From assembly GCA_965262395.1 (NCBI GenBank), contig OZ253531.1:1-64000 (forward strand): DNA of 64,000 bases, in the 5' to 3' direction. The translations under genes were made by a program, and so were the position numbers. Source of the stretch: CBDHFF01 sp965262395. GTDB lineage: Bacteria; Pseudomonadota; Alphaproteobacteria; Rickettsiales; Anaplasmataceae. Of this stretch, positions 9,013 through 16,665 are shown piece after piece. The notes under the pieces are model-generated. The model was not told the DNA's origin. It saw nothing but the letters and a program-made list of their open reading frames with translations, and made no database searches. Within the stretch, counting starts at the first letter, position 1; each line of letters starts with the position of its first letter.

Positions 9013-9629
9013 CAAAAATGCCAGTCAAGCGCCGTACTTTTATAGAATGCATCAACCATTTGATCTCGTACACTTTCTGATGCTGACATTGCAACCTCAT
9101 CAAAGATCTCAATAGCTCTGTCAACTTCCGCACAGAATGCTTCGTTAGAATAAGTGTCAATCCATGCCATATAGGGATTGTCAGGATCTACATTTTCAGC
9201 CATGGATAATCCTATTTCTTTATAAACCCAGAAACAAGGAAGAATAGCTGCAATAGCAACTTCTACAGGAGCAGCGGCAGCTGCTTGCAAAATATAACTT
9301 GTATAAGAAATGGTTGCAGATGTTAACTTTCCTTTATTTTGTGAATCAAAATTAGCAAGGAAAGAGCTATTAATCTCCATCTGTTCTTCATCCAGGCTTT
9401 TCTCAGAGAATCTCAAAAAATCTTGTGCAAAATTTAATGGAGCACGTGCTGCAATCATTGCCAAACATCTTGCATAACTTTGTAAATAGACAGTATCTTG
9501 CTCAATATAATAAGCAAACTTATCCGTAGCAAGCTCTCCAGAAGACATTTGTAGATTAAATGGATGCATGTTGATTGCCTTTATAAGGGGCTCTGCCTTT
9601 GCCCAGGCAACATCTGATAATTTTGTCAT
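8958..9629 (-). CDS. tenA: TenA aminopyrimidine aminohydrolase
   Basis: TenA hydrolyses aminopyrimidines from broken-down thiamine to HMP, feeding ThiD. From the ATG at 9629 (GGAG 8 bp upstream) the protein is about 223 residues. The conserved D of the family is in FAYYIEQDTVYL, and the catalytic Cys sits in LPCFWVYKEIG, so it is a TenA_C type. The late acidic residue, usually Glu in the Y-E-x-x-F-W motif, is Asp here (ALDWHFW), a conservative change worth noting. It is the last gene of the thi operon, 29 bp after thiD. Its 3' end is duplicated downstream. Confidence 0.88.
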   Translation of the reverse strand: MTKLSDVAWAKAEPLIKAINMHPFNLQMSSGELATDKFAYYIEQDTVYLQSYARCLAMIAARAPLNFAQDFLRFSEKSLDEEQMEINSSFLANFDSQNKGKLTSATISYTSYILQAAAAAPVEVAIAAILPCFWVYKEIGLSMAENVDPDNPYMAWIDTYSNEAFCAEVDRAIEIFDEVAMSASESVRDQMVDAFYKSTALDWHFWNDSYNQEVFDDLVLNEF

Positions 9630-9658
9630 GCTCACAACTCCAATAAATATTTGATAGA

Positions 9659-10453
9659 TTATAAATATTGCCATAAATGATGAAAATGGTGCACAGGGCC
9701 TTTTCCTTTTCCTATTTTTTCATTTTTTGCTGCAGATATTGCGCCTGATAAATAAAGCTTTGCTTTTTTACAAGCCTCTAGACATGAATCTCCTTGAGCA
9801 ATGAAACTTGTAATCGCAGCAGACAAAGTACATCCTGTGCCATGAACATTTTCAGAATTTATACGTCTTGATGATAATAACTTTTCTTCCTTATGACTCA
9901 GGAATAAATCATCTGATGTAGGAGAATTGTCATGCCCACCTTTTAAAAGTACAGCCTTACACCCTAAGTCCAATAATTTCTCTGCTAATATCTTTTTCTT
10001 ATGATTGCCAGGTATCAGATCTTTTGCTTCTGGTAAATTGGGTGTAATGAGATCAGTAATAGGTATTAATTTCGTTCTCAAAAATTCCACAGCATCTTTC
10101 TTCAACAAACGATCTCCACTTTTTGCTATCATCACCGGATCAAGTACTATTGGGATAGTCCTAGCATTCTTCTCTAGAAAAGATGTAACTATTTCTATAA
10201 TTTCAACTGAGAATAACATGCCAATTTTAATAGCATCTGGTTTTATATCATCAAAGATAGCTTGAAGTTGTTCTTCTATACACTTAAGTGGAATATCATA
10301 ACAAGATCTAACCCCACATGTATTCTGTACTGGCAATGCAGTCAAAACAGTCATCCCATATGATCCTGTAGCAGAGAAAGCTTTAAGATCAGCTTGGATA
10401 CCTGCCCCCCCAGAACCATCAAAGCCAGCGATAGACAGGCATTTATGTTTCAT
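9659..10453 (-). CDS. thiD: HMP/HMP-P kinase ThiD
   Basis: Phosphorylates hydroxymethylpyrimidine twice to HMP-PP for thiamine assembly. The 264-residue protein has the family's N-terminal IAGFDGSGGAGIQADLKAFSA, the substrate region IKIGMLFS, VLDPVMIAKSG, and the ribokinase-type anion hole HGTGCTLSAAI near residue 205. Length is normal. The start overlaps the thiL stop by 11 bp and has GGAGAG upstream, so translation is coupled. Confidence 0.93.
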   Translation of the reverse strand: MKHKCLSIAGFDGSGGAGIQADLKAFSATGSYGMTVLTALPVQNTCGVRSCYDIPLKCIEEQLQAIFDDIKPDAIKIGMLFSVEIIEIVTSFLEKNARTIPIVLDPVMIAKSGDRLLKKDAVEFLRTKLIPITDLITPNLPEAKDLIPGNHKKKILAEKLLDLGCKAVLLKGGHDNSPTSDDLFLSHKEEKLLSSRRINSENVHGTGCTLSAAITSFIAQGDSCLEACKKAKLYLSGAISAAKNEKIGKGKGPVHHFHHLWQYL

Positions 10454-11387
10454 ACTTCTCTCCGAAATGAGTAAATGAGTTGATCTTCAAATCTGTATAC
10501 TCACCACCTCTTTGCAACAAAACATGAGAATCTGAGGTAATGCTACCAACAACTTTGAGATCATAATGAAAAGTACTCATAAAAGCCTCAGACAGATCTT
10601 TGAACCCTTCTTTATTTATCGTAAAAAGCAACCCGTAATCTTCCCCACCCTCTAACATATTTTCTGGTGATAATTCAGTTTGCTGATAACGTGATAACAT
10701 ATCTAAATCAATAATTGCTCCTTTAGCTGATGATTTACACAAACGCCTGAGATCTATATAAAGTCCATCTGAGATATCCATCATGCTTGTAACAGAGTTT
10801 TGTTTTCCAAGCCAAATACCCTCTGGAATTTTTGCTTGTGGGCGTAGAAAGCTTTCTATATATCTAGGATTAATCTGTATATCTTTCTCTAAAGCATTAA
10901 AACCAAGTTGTGCCCATCCTAAATTCCCTGCTACACATATAATATTATCACTTTGCGCATTATTTCTGTATTTAATGTCATTCTCTGATACTTGACCAAT
11001 GGCTGTAATACTAATACATAGCTGATCATTTGATTTAGTTGTATCTCCACCAATCAGAATGACTTTTGTTTCTGCGCATATTTCAGTCAAAGAGTTTAAG
11101 AAATCACATGCATATTGTTGCATCATATCAGAGATAGAAATACCGCATAGAATGTATAGTGGTTTTGCGCCCATGGCAGCCAGATCGCTTAAATTTATAT
11201 GTAATGACTTATGGGCAAGGTCACCAGGGCTGAAATATCGTGTACGAAAATGCACATCTTCTATCAATAGATCTTTAGTAATAACATATCTTTTAGCGCC
11301 AAGTTTAGGCAATACCGCAGAATCATCGCCAATAAAGCCATGAGATTTTGTATATAAGTTCTGGATTATTGCATCTTCACTTATCAT
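10443..11387 (-). CDS. thiL: Thiamine-monophosphate kinase ThiL
   Basis: Makes the active cofactor TPP from TMP with ATP. The 314-residue protein shows the family blocks in order: GFIGDDSAVL, TKDLLIEDVHF, NLSDLAAMGAKP, GGDTTKS, MDISDGLYIDL and GGEDYGLLF. These are the metal- and nucleotide-binding Asp-rich motifs of the PurM-like fold. It overlaps thiM and thiD by about 11 bp on each side. Its presence means the pathway ends in TPP rather than TMP. Confidence 0.93.
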   Translation of the reverse strand: MISEDAIIQNLYTKSHGFIGDDSAVLPKLGAKRYVITKDLLIEDVHFRTRYFSPGDLAHKSLHINLSDLAAMGAKPLYILCGISISDMMQQYACDFLNSLTEICAETKVILIGGDTTKSNDQLCISITAIGQVSENDIKYRNNAQSDNIICVAGNLGWAQLGFNALEKDIQINPRYIESFLRPQAKIPEGIWLGKQNSVTSMMDISDGLYIDLRRLCKSSAKGAIIDLDMLSRYQQTELSPENMLEGGEDYGLLFTINKEGFKDLSEAFMSTFHYDLKVVGSITSDSHVLLQRGGEYTDLKINSFTHFGEKYET

Positions 11388-12156
11388 ATAATTTCTCTAT
11401 TTTCTCAAAATCAGCTTCATATAATTGATCGATGAATTTACTTCTGAATATACCTGGGTTTTTACTATTAAATGCTACAATTTCTCCACAAAGTGCAAAA
11501 TAACGTGCCCCAATAATACTTGCTTCAAAGGGGTTGTTCATTATGCCTTCAAATGTAGCAATCACCGCTGTAAGGGCACATCCCATGCCTGTAACCAACT
11601 GCATAAGTGGTGATCCATGTATAACTTCTGCGGAATTAGTGCCATCAGTTATAAAGTCAATTGGACCACTAACCACAACTGTTATCTTATTATTAAGCGC
11701 TAATTCAATAGCAACTTCTCTAGCATCATTTAATGTATGAACAGATTCAACACCCTTGGTTGTACAATGATGCTCGCTCAATGCCATAATTTCACTTGCA
11801 TTACCTCGTACGATAGCAGCATGAGGTAATATATATTTTGCAGTGCTCGTTCTGATTGCCGTGGCGCCTGCTCCTACGGGATCAAGAATAACGGATTTCT
11901 TGTGTTTCTTTGCAAGATCTACAGCTTTTTTAGCCAAGCGTATGAACGAATTATCTAAAGTTCCTATGTTGATATAAATTACAGAACTTATTTTTACTAA
12001 CTCCTCTAATTCATCCTCACATATACTCATAATTGGCGCAGCACCAAGTGCAAGCAAGCAATTAGCAATAAAGTCCATCGTAACAAGATTGGTGAGGTTT
12101 AGTACCAAAGGTTTTTTTTGTCTCAGATCAAGAATATTTTTCTTAATATCATGCAT
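11377..12156 (-). CDS. thiM: Hydroxyethylthiazole kinase ThiM
   Basis: Phosphorylates salvaged thiazole alcohol to THZ-P, the second substrate of ThiE. Family motifs: PLVLNLTNLVTMDFIANCLLALGAAPIM, LDPVGAGATAIRT, VRGNASEI, and the catalytic GMGCALTAVIATF. I chose the ATG at 12156 because the GGAGAAG just before it makes a good ribosome site; a longer start at 12168 contains that site. About 259 residues, normal length. It overlaps thiE by a few bases. Confidence 0.92.
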   Translation of the reverse strand: MHDIKKNILDLRQKKPLVLNLTNLVTMDFIANCLLALGAAPIMSICEDELEELVKISSVIYINIGTLDNSFIRLAKKAVDLAKKHKKSVILDPVGAGATAIRTSTAKYILPHAAIVRGNASEIMALSEHHCTTKGVESVHTLNDAREVAIELALNNKITVVVSGPIDFITDGTNSAEVIHGSPLMQLVTGMGCALTAVIATFEGIMNNPFEASIIGARYFALCGEIVAFNSKNPGIFRSKFIDQLYEADFEKIEKLYDK

Positions 12157-12820
12157 TTTCTTCTCCATTAAATAAATTTTGATTAGACTTCATACAGCTA
12201 ATTAATTCCTGTGTTGCTATATATGGATCTGGAGCATTATGAATAGCGCCAATGACAGCAATACCATGCGCCCCCATGTTAAACACATCCCCTGCATTAT
12301 CAGCATTAATTCCACCTATTGCAATAACCGGATACTTTGACTCGGATACTAATGATTGCAATCCAGGCAATCCCCAGATTTTTTTACATTCTGGCTTAGT
12401 TTTAGTAGGAAATATAGCACTAGCCGCAACATAGCTTATGCCTTGTTGCCTATTTGCCGAATATAATTCTTCCATACTCTCTATAGACAAACCAATAATT
12501 TTATTAGGACCTAATATCTTCCTCGCACTTGCTATATCCATATCTTGCTGTCCTAAATGAACACCATCGGCATTAATCTCGACCGCAAGTTCAACAGAAT
12601 CATTAATTATTAATGGTATCCCAAGTGGTTTCAGAATACTCTGCAGTTCTAATGCTTTATATTTCATATCACTGATTGCAGCTGTCTTCTCTCTCAGTTG
12701 CACCATTGTTATACCACCCCTGACTGACTCTTGAATAAGATGTTTATATTCAATCATTGATGTATTGTTAATATCTGTTACAAGGCAAAATTTCAGTGCC
12801 TTCTGTAAAGAATAACTCAT
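12149..12820 (-). CDS. thiE: Thiamine-phosphate synthase ThiE
   Basis: Joins HMP-PP and THZ-P to give thiamine phosphate. This 223-residue TIM barrel has VQLREK, PLIINDSVELAVEINADGVHLGQQD, GLSIES, AASAIFPTKTKPE (the Thr-Lys loop), PVIAIGGINADN and GAHGIAVIGAI, all diagnostic. GAGG lies before the ATG, which overlaps the preceding gene's stop as ATGA, so the two are translated together. Confidence 0.93.
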   Translation of the reverse strand: MSYSLQKALKFCLVTDINNTSMIEYKHLIQESVRGGITMVQLREKTAAISDMKYKALELQSILKPLGIPLIINDSVELAVEINADGVHLGQQDMDIASARKILGPNKIIGLSIESMEELYSANRQQGISYVAASAIFPTKTKPECKKIWGLPGLQSLVSESKYPVIAIGGINADNAGDVFNMGAHGIAVIGAIHNAPDPYIATQELISCMKSNQNLFNGEENA

Positions 12821-13203
12821 AAGTAAACCTCATTATTTTTTTTATTATTTGTGTGTTTTAGATAATAGATTGACCTGCCAAATTCTGTTGATAAAAAAGA
12901 TGTGTGTAAAGTATGTACTAACATGAGCAACAATATTGCAATAACATTAAATTGTTCACGAATAGACAATATACAGCCCGAAAATATTCGGACATAGACC
13001 GCAGATATACGATTATATATAAAGTGAAGGCAGATAGTGCTTATGAATTGGAAAATTGTTGTGGTAGATTTTAACAGAGAACACATTTTGTGAATAGAAA
13101 ATATGAGAAATGAAAACAGAACAACGGCCATATAGTCATACAGATCTATACAATAATTGACTATTGAATTAGGTAAATAATAATTCTTAGTTTGCTTATG
13201 CAT
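12817..13203 (-). CDS. Small membrane protein leading the thi operon
   Basis: About 128 residues from MHKQTKNYYLPN, with roughly four hydrophobic segments (VVLFSFLIFSI, IFQFISTICLHFIY, VRIFSGCIL, VIAILLLMLVHTL). The 4-bp ATGA overlap with thiE argues that it is a real, translationally coupled gene. The start at 13203 has GAGAGAAGAG upstream; the open frame runs back to 13308, into the riboswitch-like element. I do not recognise the family. Position suggests uptake of thiamine or a precursor, but that is inference only. Confidence 0.5.
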   Translation of the reverse strand: MHKQTKNYYLPNSIVNYCIDLYDYMAVVLFSFLIFSIHKMCSLLKSTTTIFQFISTICLHFIYNRISAVYVRIFSGCILSIREQFNVIAILLLMLVHTLHTSFLSTEFGRSIYYLKHTNNKKNNEVYL

Positions 13204-13309
13204 AATCTCTTCTCTCTCAATATCTGCAAATCCTGAAAAAGAAACAAGAAGGAGAGATCGTAGATGCACAACAAATATTGATTTCACGTGTACGAAGAAC
13301 ATCAACACC

Positions 13310-13398
13310 CCACACTCACTTCGTAGATATTAACCAGGACAGGTTCCAAGAACATTTTTCAGCTTAGACAAGCAAAATTCGTTCAAGCACCCCTGATA
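13310..13398 (-). promoter_or_regulatory. TPP-riboswitch-like element upstream of the thi operon
   Basis: Read on the minus strand, the order of conserved TPP aptamer blocks is present: ATCAGGGGTGCTT (13397 down), AAGCTGAAAAATG (13365-13353 region; consensus CTGAGA), then GGAACCTGTCC and TGGTTAATATCTACGAAG (13347-13320; consensus ACCTGATCTGGATAATACCAGCG split over two blocks). The P3 GCTT/AAGC pairing exists. The near-invariant G of CTGAGA is A, and the pairings closing the other helices are weak. It is either a diverged or a decaying riboswitch. It lies about 110 bp before the first gene of a complete thiamine salvage operon, exactly where one is expected. Confidence 0.55.
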
Positions 13399-13756
13399 AA
13401 TAAGTCATTATTATGATATGAAGGAATTATGCCATAGTCAAGAAATCTATTCTAATTCTGATCCTTTCATAGGGATAATAAGGCATAGTTAAATTGCATG
13501 TTTTGTAATATCAGATTCCTAGGAACATCATCACTCTATCTTTTCTGGTTCCTTCTTTCTATTGGCTCTAGATGTCCCTAGAAGAGACAGCATTTACTCA
13601 GCCTATTGGAGCCTATCTTTTTACAGTATATTGTGAATGCTGATATTCCAAACAGTACTGCAATACCAGGGTTTATCTCAGGGAAAATTAACTCATCAAA
13701 AATCATTATTTAATATGAGCAAAATCAATATCTTGAGGAAGGATCTAGACTGCTAC
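13399..13756. other. Intergenic stretch with short direct repeats
   Basis: No gene is supported here. Near the right end, GACTGCTACCTAATGCAGAGCC (13750 region) is a direct repeat of the sequence 48 bp further right inside the end of the next gene; the stop codon of that gene falls in the repeat. The rest shows nothing recognisable. Confidence 0.5.
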
Positions 13757-16249
13757 CTAATGCAGAGCCAGCTCTCCCAACTGAGGAAACTCCGGACTGC
13801 TATCTAATGCAGAGCCTGATGATTCACCTATCAAACTTTGTACTTTTTCATCATAAAATATTTCATCAGCAAACTGCTTTGCCAGATGTTGATCTGTTAT
13901 TTCTTCTTGTTCCAAATATTCCTTACTCATCTTAAACATATTATCACGAATCTTTGCTTTCATCTCTTCTTTAATATTCTTTATCCTTCCAATTACCTCC
14001 TGTACTGCAGGAGATTCGTTCAATTGTTTTATACAGAATTCAATAACTTTTCTATGATCTGCCATAGATACATAAAAATTATGATCCACATCACTACGAT
14101 CATCAACAGACAATATGGTAGATAATATGAAACCCCACTTAGGATAACTTATACTTTCCTCTTTCAACACATCAAGGAATGATACAAAATATATGTTATT
14201 TTTTAGGTACTTTTGTGCTTCTTGTTGAAATCTAGTTACCCCATCTAAGCTGTGAAATAGATGAGAAATACCCTCAAGGTTCAAGGTGAATGCAGATATC
14301 GCTGCTGGAATCTGATCAACTATACTACAATAGGCTATTGCATCATCTATCCTAAGTAAGTCTGAGTACATTTCGTACTCTGTATTATGATAGAAATGTG
14401 GAGAGCTAAACTCAGCCTTATCTGGTTCTTCAATAATCCAATCCAAGAGTGTTTTACTATTTAATTCAAAGAATTTCTTTGCTGAAGTTAATTCTTCATC
14501 ATCAAAGCACCCAGCAATCACACAAGGCAGATGATTCAGGATCTCAGGAGTTAATTTTCTTGCAACATATAGAGCGGAAAAGAACTCTCTCTTATGGGCC
14601 TCAGGCATTTTATTAAAATGGGACACTATTATAAAAATAATGCTCAGAGCAGTAGGATTTTCTAGGACAAAGGAAGTGCCAGGTTTTTTCTCTGATTCTT
14701 TGGTAAATATTGCAAAATTGCACCCAAAATCATAAGATACTACTCTTACACGACCATTACGTTGGTTTAGTAGAGATTTATTATGCCCAAAATAGTGTCC
14801 AGTTTTCCTTAGCATATCTTCAGTAACAATAGTACTGAAATAACCTTTAGTTACAGCCATAGTTGTTTCATTGAGATATAATAACCTACCATGTATTCTA
14901 CCTGAAGTATAGTCTTCATCCCTAAGTGTATCATCATCTTTAGTTCGAGCAGACTTTGATAGCAGAACATAAATACTATCTTGAGAACCCATTGATCCTT
15001 CACTGTCATCTTGCTCACTACCTACATCTTCTGAATTTGATGGCGGATTATTAATACTATCTTGAGAACCCATTGATCCTTCACTGTCATCTTGCTCACT
15101 ACCTACATCTTCTGAATTTGATGACGGAGTATTAATACTATCTTGAGAACCCATTGATTCTTCACTGTCATCTTGCTCACTACCTACATCTTCTGAATTT
15201 GATGACGGAGTATTAATACTATTTTGAGAACCCATTAATTCTTTACTGTCATCTTGCTCATTATCTACACCTTCTGGACAAGCAGTTCGCCCATGATATC
15301 TTAATTTGGGAACATAACCCATCATTTCAGCTATCTGAGAGCACAGTATTTCATTCACAAAATTATCCTTCGCTTCAAATAAATATTTTTTAAACCAAAC
15401 ATCATGGAAATTTCTGTGTCCTATAGATTTCCAATTTTTCTGTACAATTGATATTCTTGCATTATCAATATATCTTTCAGCAATAAGATCAATAGAATTA
15501 ACCGCAATAAACCATTCTATCTCATTTTGAGCAGTGATATCTATGAAATCAGTAATGTCTTTCTCAGGTTTAGCCCTCAGCTTTATTGAGATGTTTGGCC
15601 GAATAACTATTCCTGGGTTTGCTTTATTGTCCTCAGATTCACTCCCTATTGTCCCACCCCCGATATTCTGGGTGATCCCGACTGAATGTATCTCGCCATC
15701 TCTTTTTATACGGCACACAGGAAAGAGTAATTCTGGTAAACCCATCGGAAATAGTTCAGAATCAAGAATCAGTTCCACGAGCCCTTTATCCTTTACAAAT
15801 CGATATATTCTAGACTGCGGGAAGTCACCTAAAAGCTTGTGATCAGGTTGTTCTGCAGTTAAATGGAACTCAAATAATATCTCACCAGTTTTGGATGATT
15901 GCCTGAAAATTACTTCTCGTTCTCCATCTTCTACACTAACCCCATCCTCTAATTTTCTGTATTTCCTACTTTCCCCCTCATCAAGCATTTGTAATTTATC
16001 AATTTCCTCGAGCAATTTATCTGCTAATTCCAACGGTATTTCTACTATATTACCGCTTTCCTGAGCCGGAGATGCAATTGCCTTTACACTCAATTCTTTG
16101 CTACTTCCATTCTGAGGTGGATTTGAAGGATCCTGAATGAGCATGGTAGAAGTAGGCGCATTTTCTCCGGATCTCTCAGCAGCCTTTATTCGCAATATAG
16201 CTTCTAAATCACTTCGCCCAACTTTCGCTCTTTGTTGTTTTAGCCCCAT
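13757..16249 (-). CDS. Large unknown protein with kinase-like motifs and acidic repeats
   Basis: This 830-residue protein is not a family I recognise outright. Residues 283-319 (VWFKKYLFEA, then DNFVNEILCSQIAEMMGYVPK) resemble the Lys, alpha-C Glu and following strand of HipA/PI3-4-kinase-like folds. Residues 485-512 (HYFGHNKSLL, then RVVSYDFGCNF) resemble their catalytic Asn and DFG. Between them, residues 326-430 are about four 27-residue acidic repeats (EDVGSEQDDSEGSMGSQDSI). The last 300 residues look helical. It stands alone, divergent from 16666, with no signal peptide. Possible substrate of the T4SS; kinase activity is a guess from motifs. Confidence 0.6.
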   Translation of the reverse strand: MGLKQQRAKVGRSDLEAILRIKAAERSGENAPTSTMLIQDPSNPPQNGSSKELSVKAIASPAQESGNIVEIPLELADKLLEEIDKLQMLDEGESRKYRKLEDGVSVEDGEREVIFRQSSKTGEILFEFHLTAEQPDHKLLGDFPQSRIYRFVKDKGLVELILDSELFPMGLPELLFPVCRIKRDGEIHSVGITQNIGGGTIGSESEDNKANPGIVIRPNISIKLRAKPEKDITDFIDITAQNEIEWFIAVNSIDLIAERYIDNARISIVQKNWKSIGHRNFHDVWFKKYLFEAKDNFVNEILCSQIAEMMGYVPKLRYHGRTACPEGVDNEQDDSKELMGSQNSINTPSSNSEDVGSEQDDSEESMGSQDSINTPSSNSEDVGSEQDDSEGSMGSQDSINNPPSNSEDVGSEQDDSEGSMGSQDSIYVLLSKSARTKDDDTLRDEDYTSGRIHGRLLYLNETTMAVTKGYFSTIVTEDMLRKTGHYFGHNKSLLNQRNGRVRVVSYDFGCNFAIFTKESEKKPGTSFVLENPTALSIIFIIVSHFNKMPEAHKREFFSALYVARKLTPEILNHLPCVIAGCFDDEELTSAKKFFELNSKTLLDWIIEEPDKAEFSSPHFYHNTEYEMYSDLLRIDDAIAYCSIVDQIPAAISAFTLNLEGISHLFHSLDGVTRFQQEAQKYLKNNIYFVSFLDVLKEESISYPKWGFILSTILSVDDRSDVDHNFYVSMADHRKVIEFCIKQLNESPAVQEVIGRIKNIKEEMKAKIRDNMFKMSKEYLEQEEITDQHLAKQFADEIFYDEKVQSLIGESSGSALDSSPEFPQLGELALH
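14960..15265 (-). repeat. 81-bp in-frame tandem repeats (about 4 units)
   Basis: The unit encodes SINTPSSNSEDVGSEQDDSE plus ESMGSQD (27 residues, 81 bp). Copies are nearly identical and acidic, with the outermost copies more diverged. The array sits between two kinase-like motif blocks of the 830-residue protein, like a flexible insert. Confidence 0.85.
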
Positions 16250-16300
16250 TGAGATTCTCTATAAATTATTATGAACTCATATATTTTTTGATCATTGGCC

Positions 16301-16330
16301 ATTATAATGTTCACCATACATATTTTCCAA
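16301..16330 (-). promoter_or_regulatory. Candidate promoter of the 830-residue gene
   Basis: On the minus strand TTGGAA (16330-16325) is followed after 18 bp by a perfect TATAAT (16306-16301), about 50 bp before the start codon. Reasonable sigma-70-like match in an AT-rich gap. Confidence 0.4.
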
Positions 16331-16603
16331 TACTTAATATATTAACATAAATCACTCTGCTGTGCAATTTCTGGCTGTATACTGAATGATTGATATCTTG
16401 ATTTTTTTAGAAAAGTGGGTCGACATACATAATAAGTATTATAAATTCATATCACTAATTTTCCTCAGAGCTACCAATCTCCGCAGCAGATTTATTTCTC
16501 AAATATGTATGACTCTTGAATAACGATAATGAATATCCACTAGATATAATGATTGAATATAGATCTCTATGCTACTCAAGTATTTAATTATTAATAAATA
16601 TTA

Positions 16604-16631
16604 TTGAATATATAGAATGGAATGGTATAAT
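16604..16631 (+). promoter_or_regulatory. Candidate promoter of the 680-residue gene
   Basis: TTGAAT (16604-16609), 16 bp, TATAAT (16626-16631), about 35 bp before the ATG at 16666. The gap 16250-16665 holds this and the opposing promoter; I see nothing else in it. Confidence 0.45.
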
Positions 16632-16665
16632 TATTTCATATGTTATACACAGTAAAGAGTATATT

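Noticed and set aside
13620..13700. TCTCAG near 13670 as the CTGAGA block of a TPP riboswitch
   Set aside because: No ACCTG..TAAT block follows at the right spacing; the better candidate is at 13310-13398.
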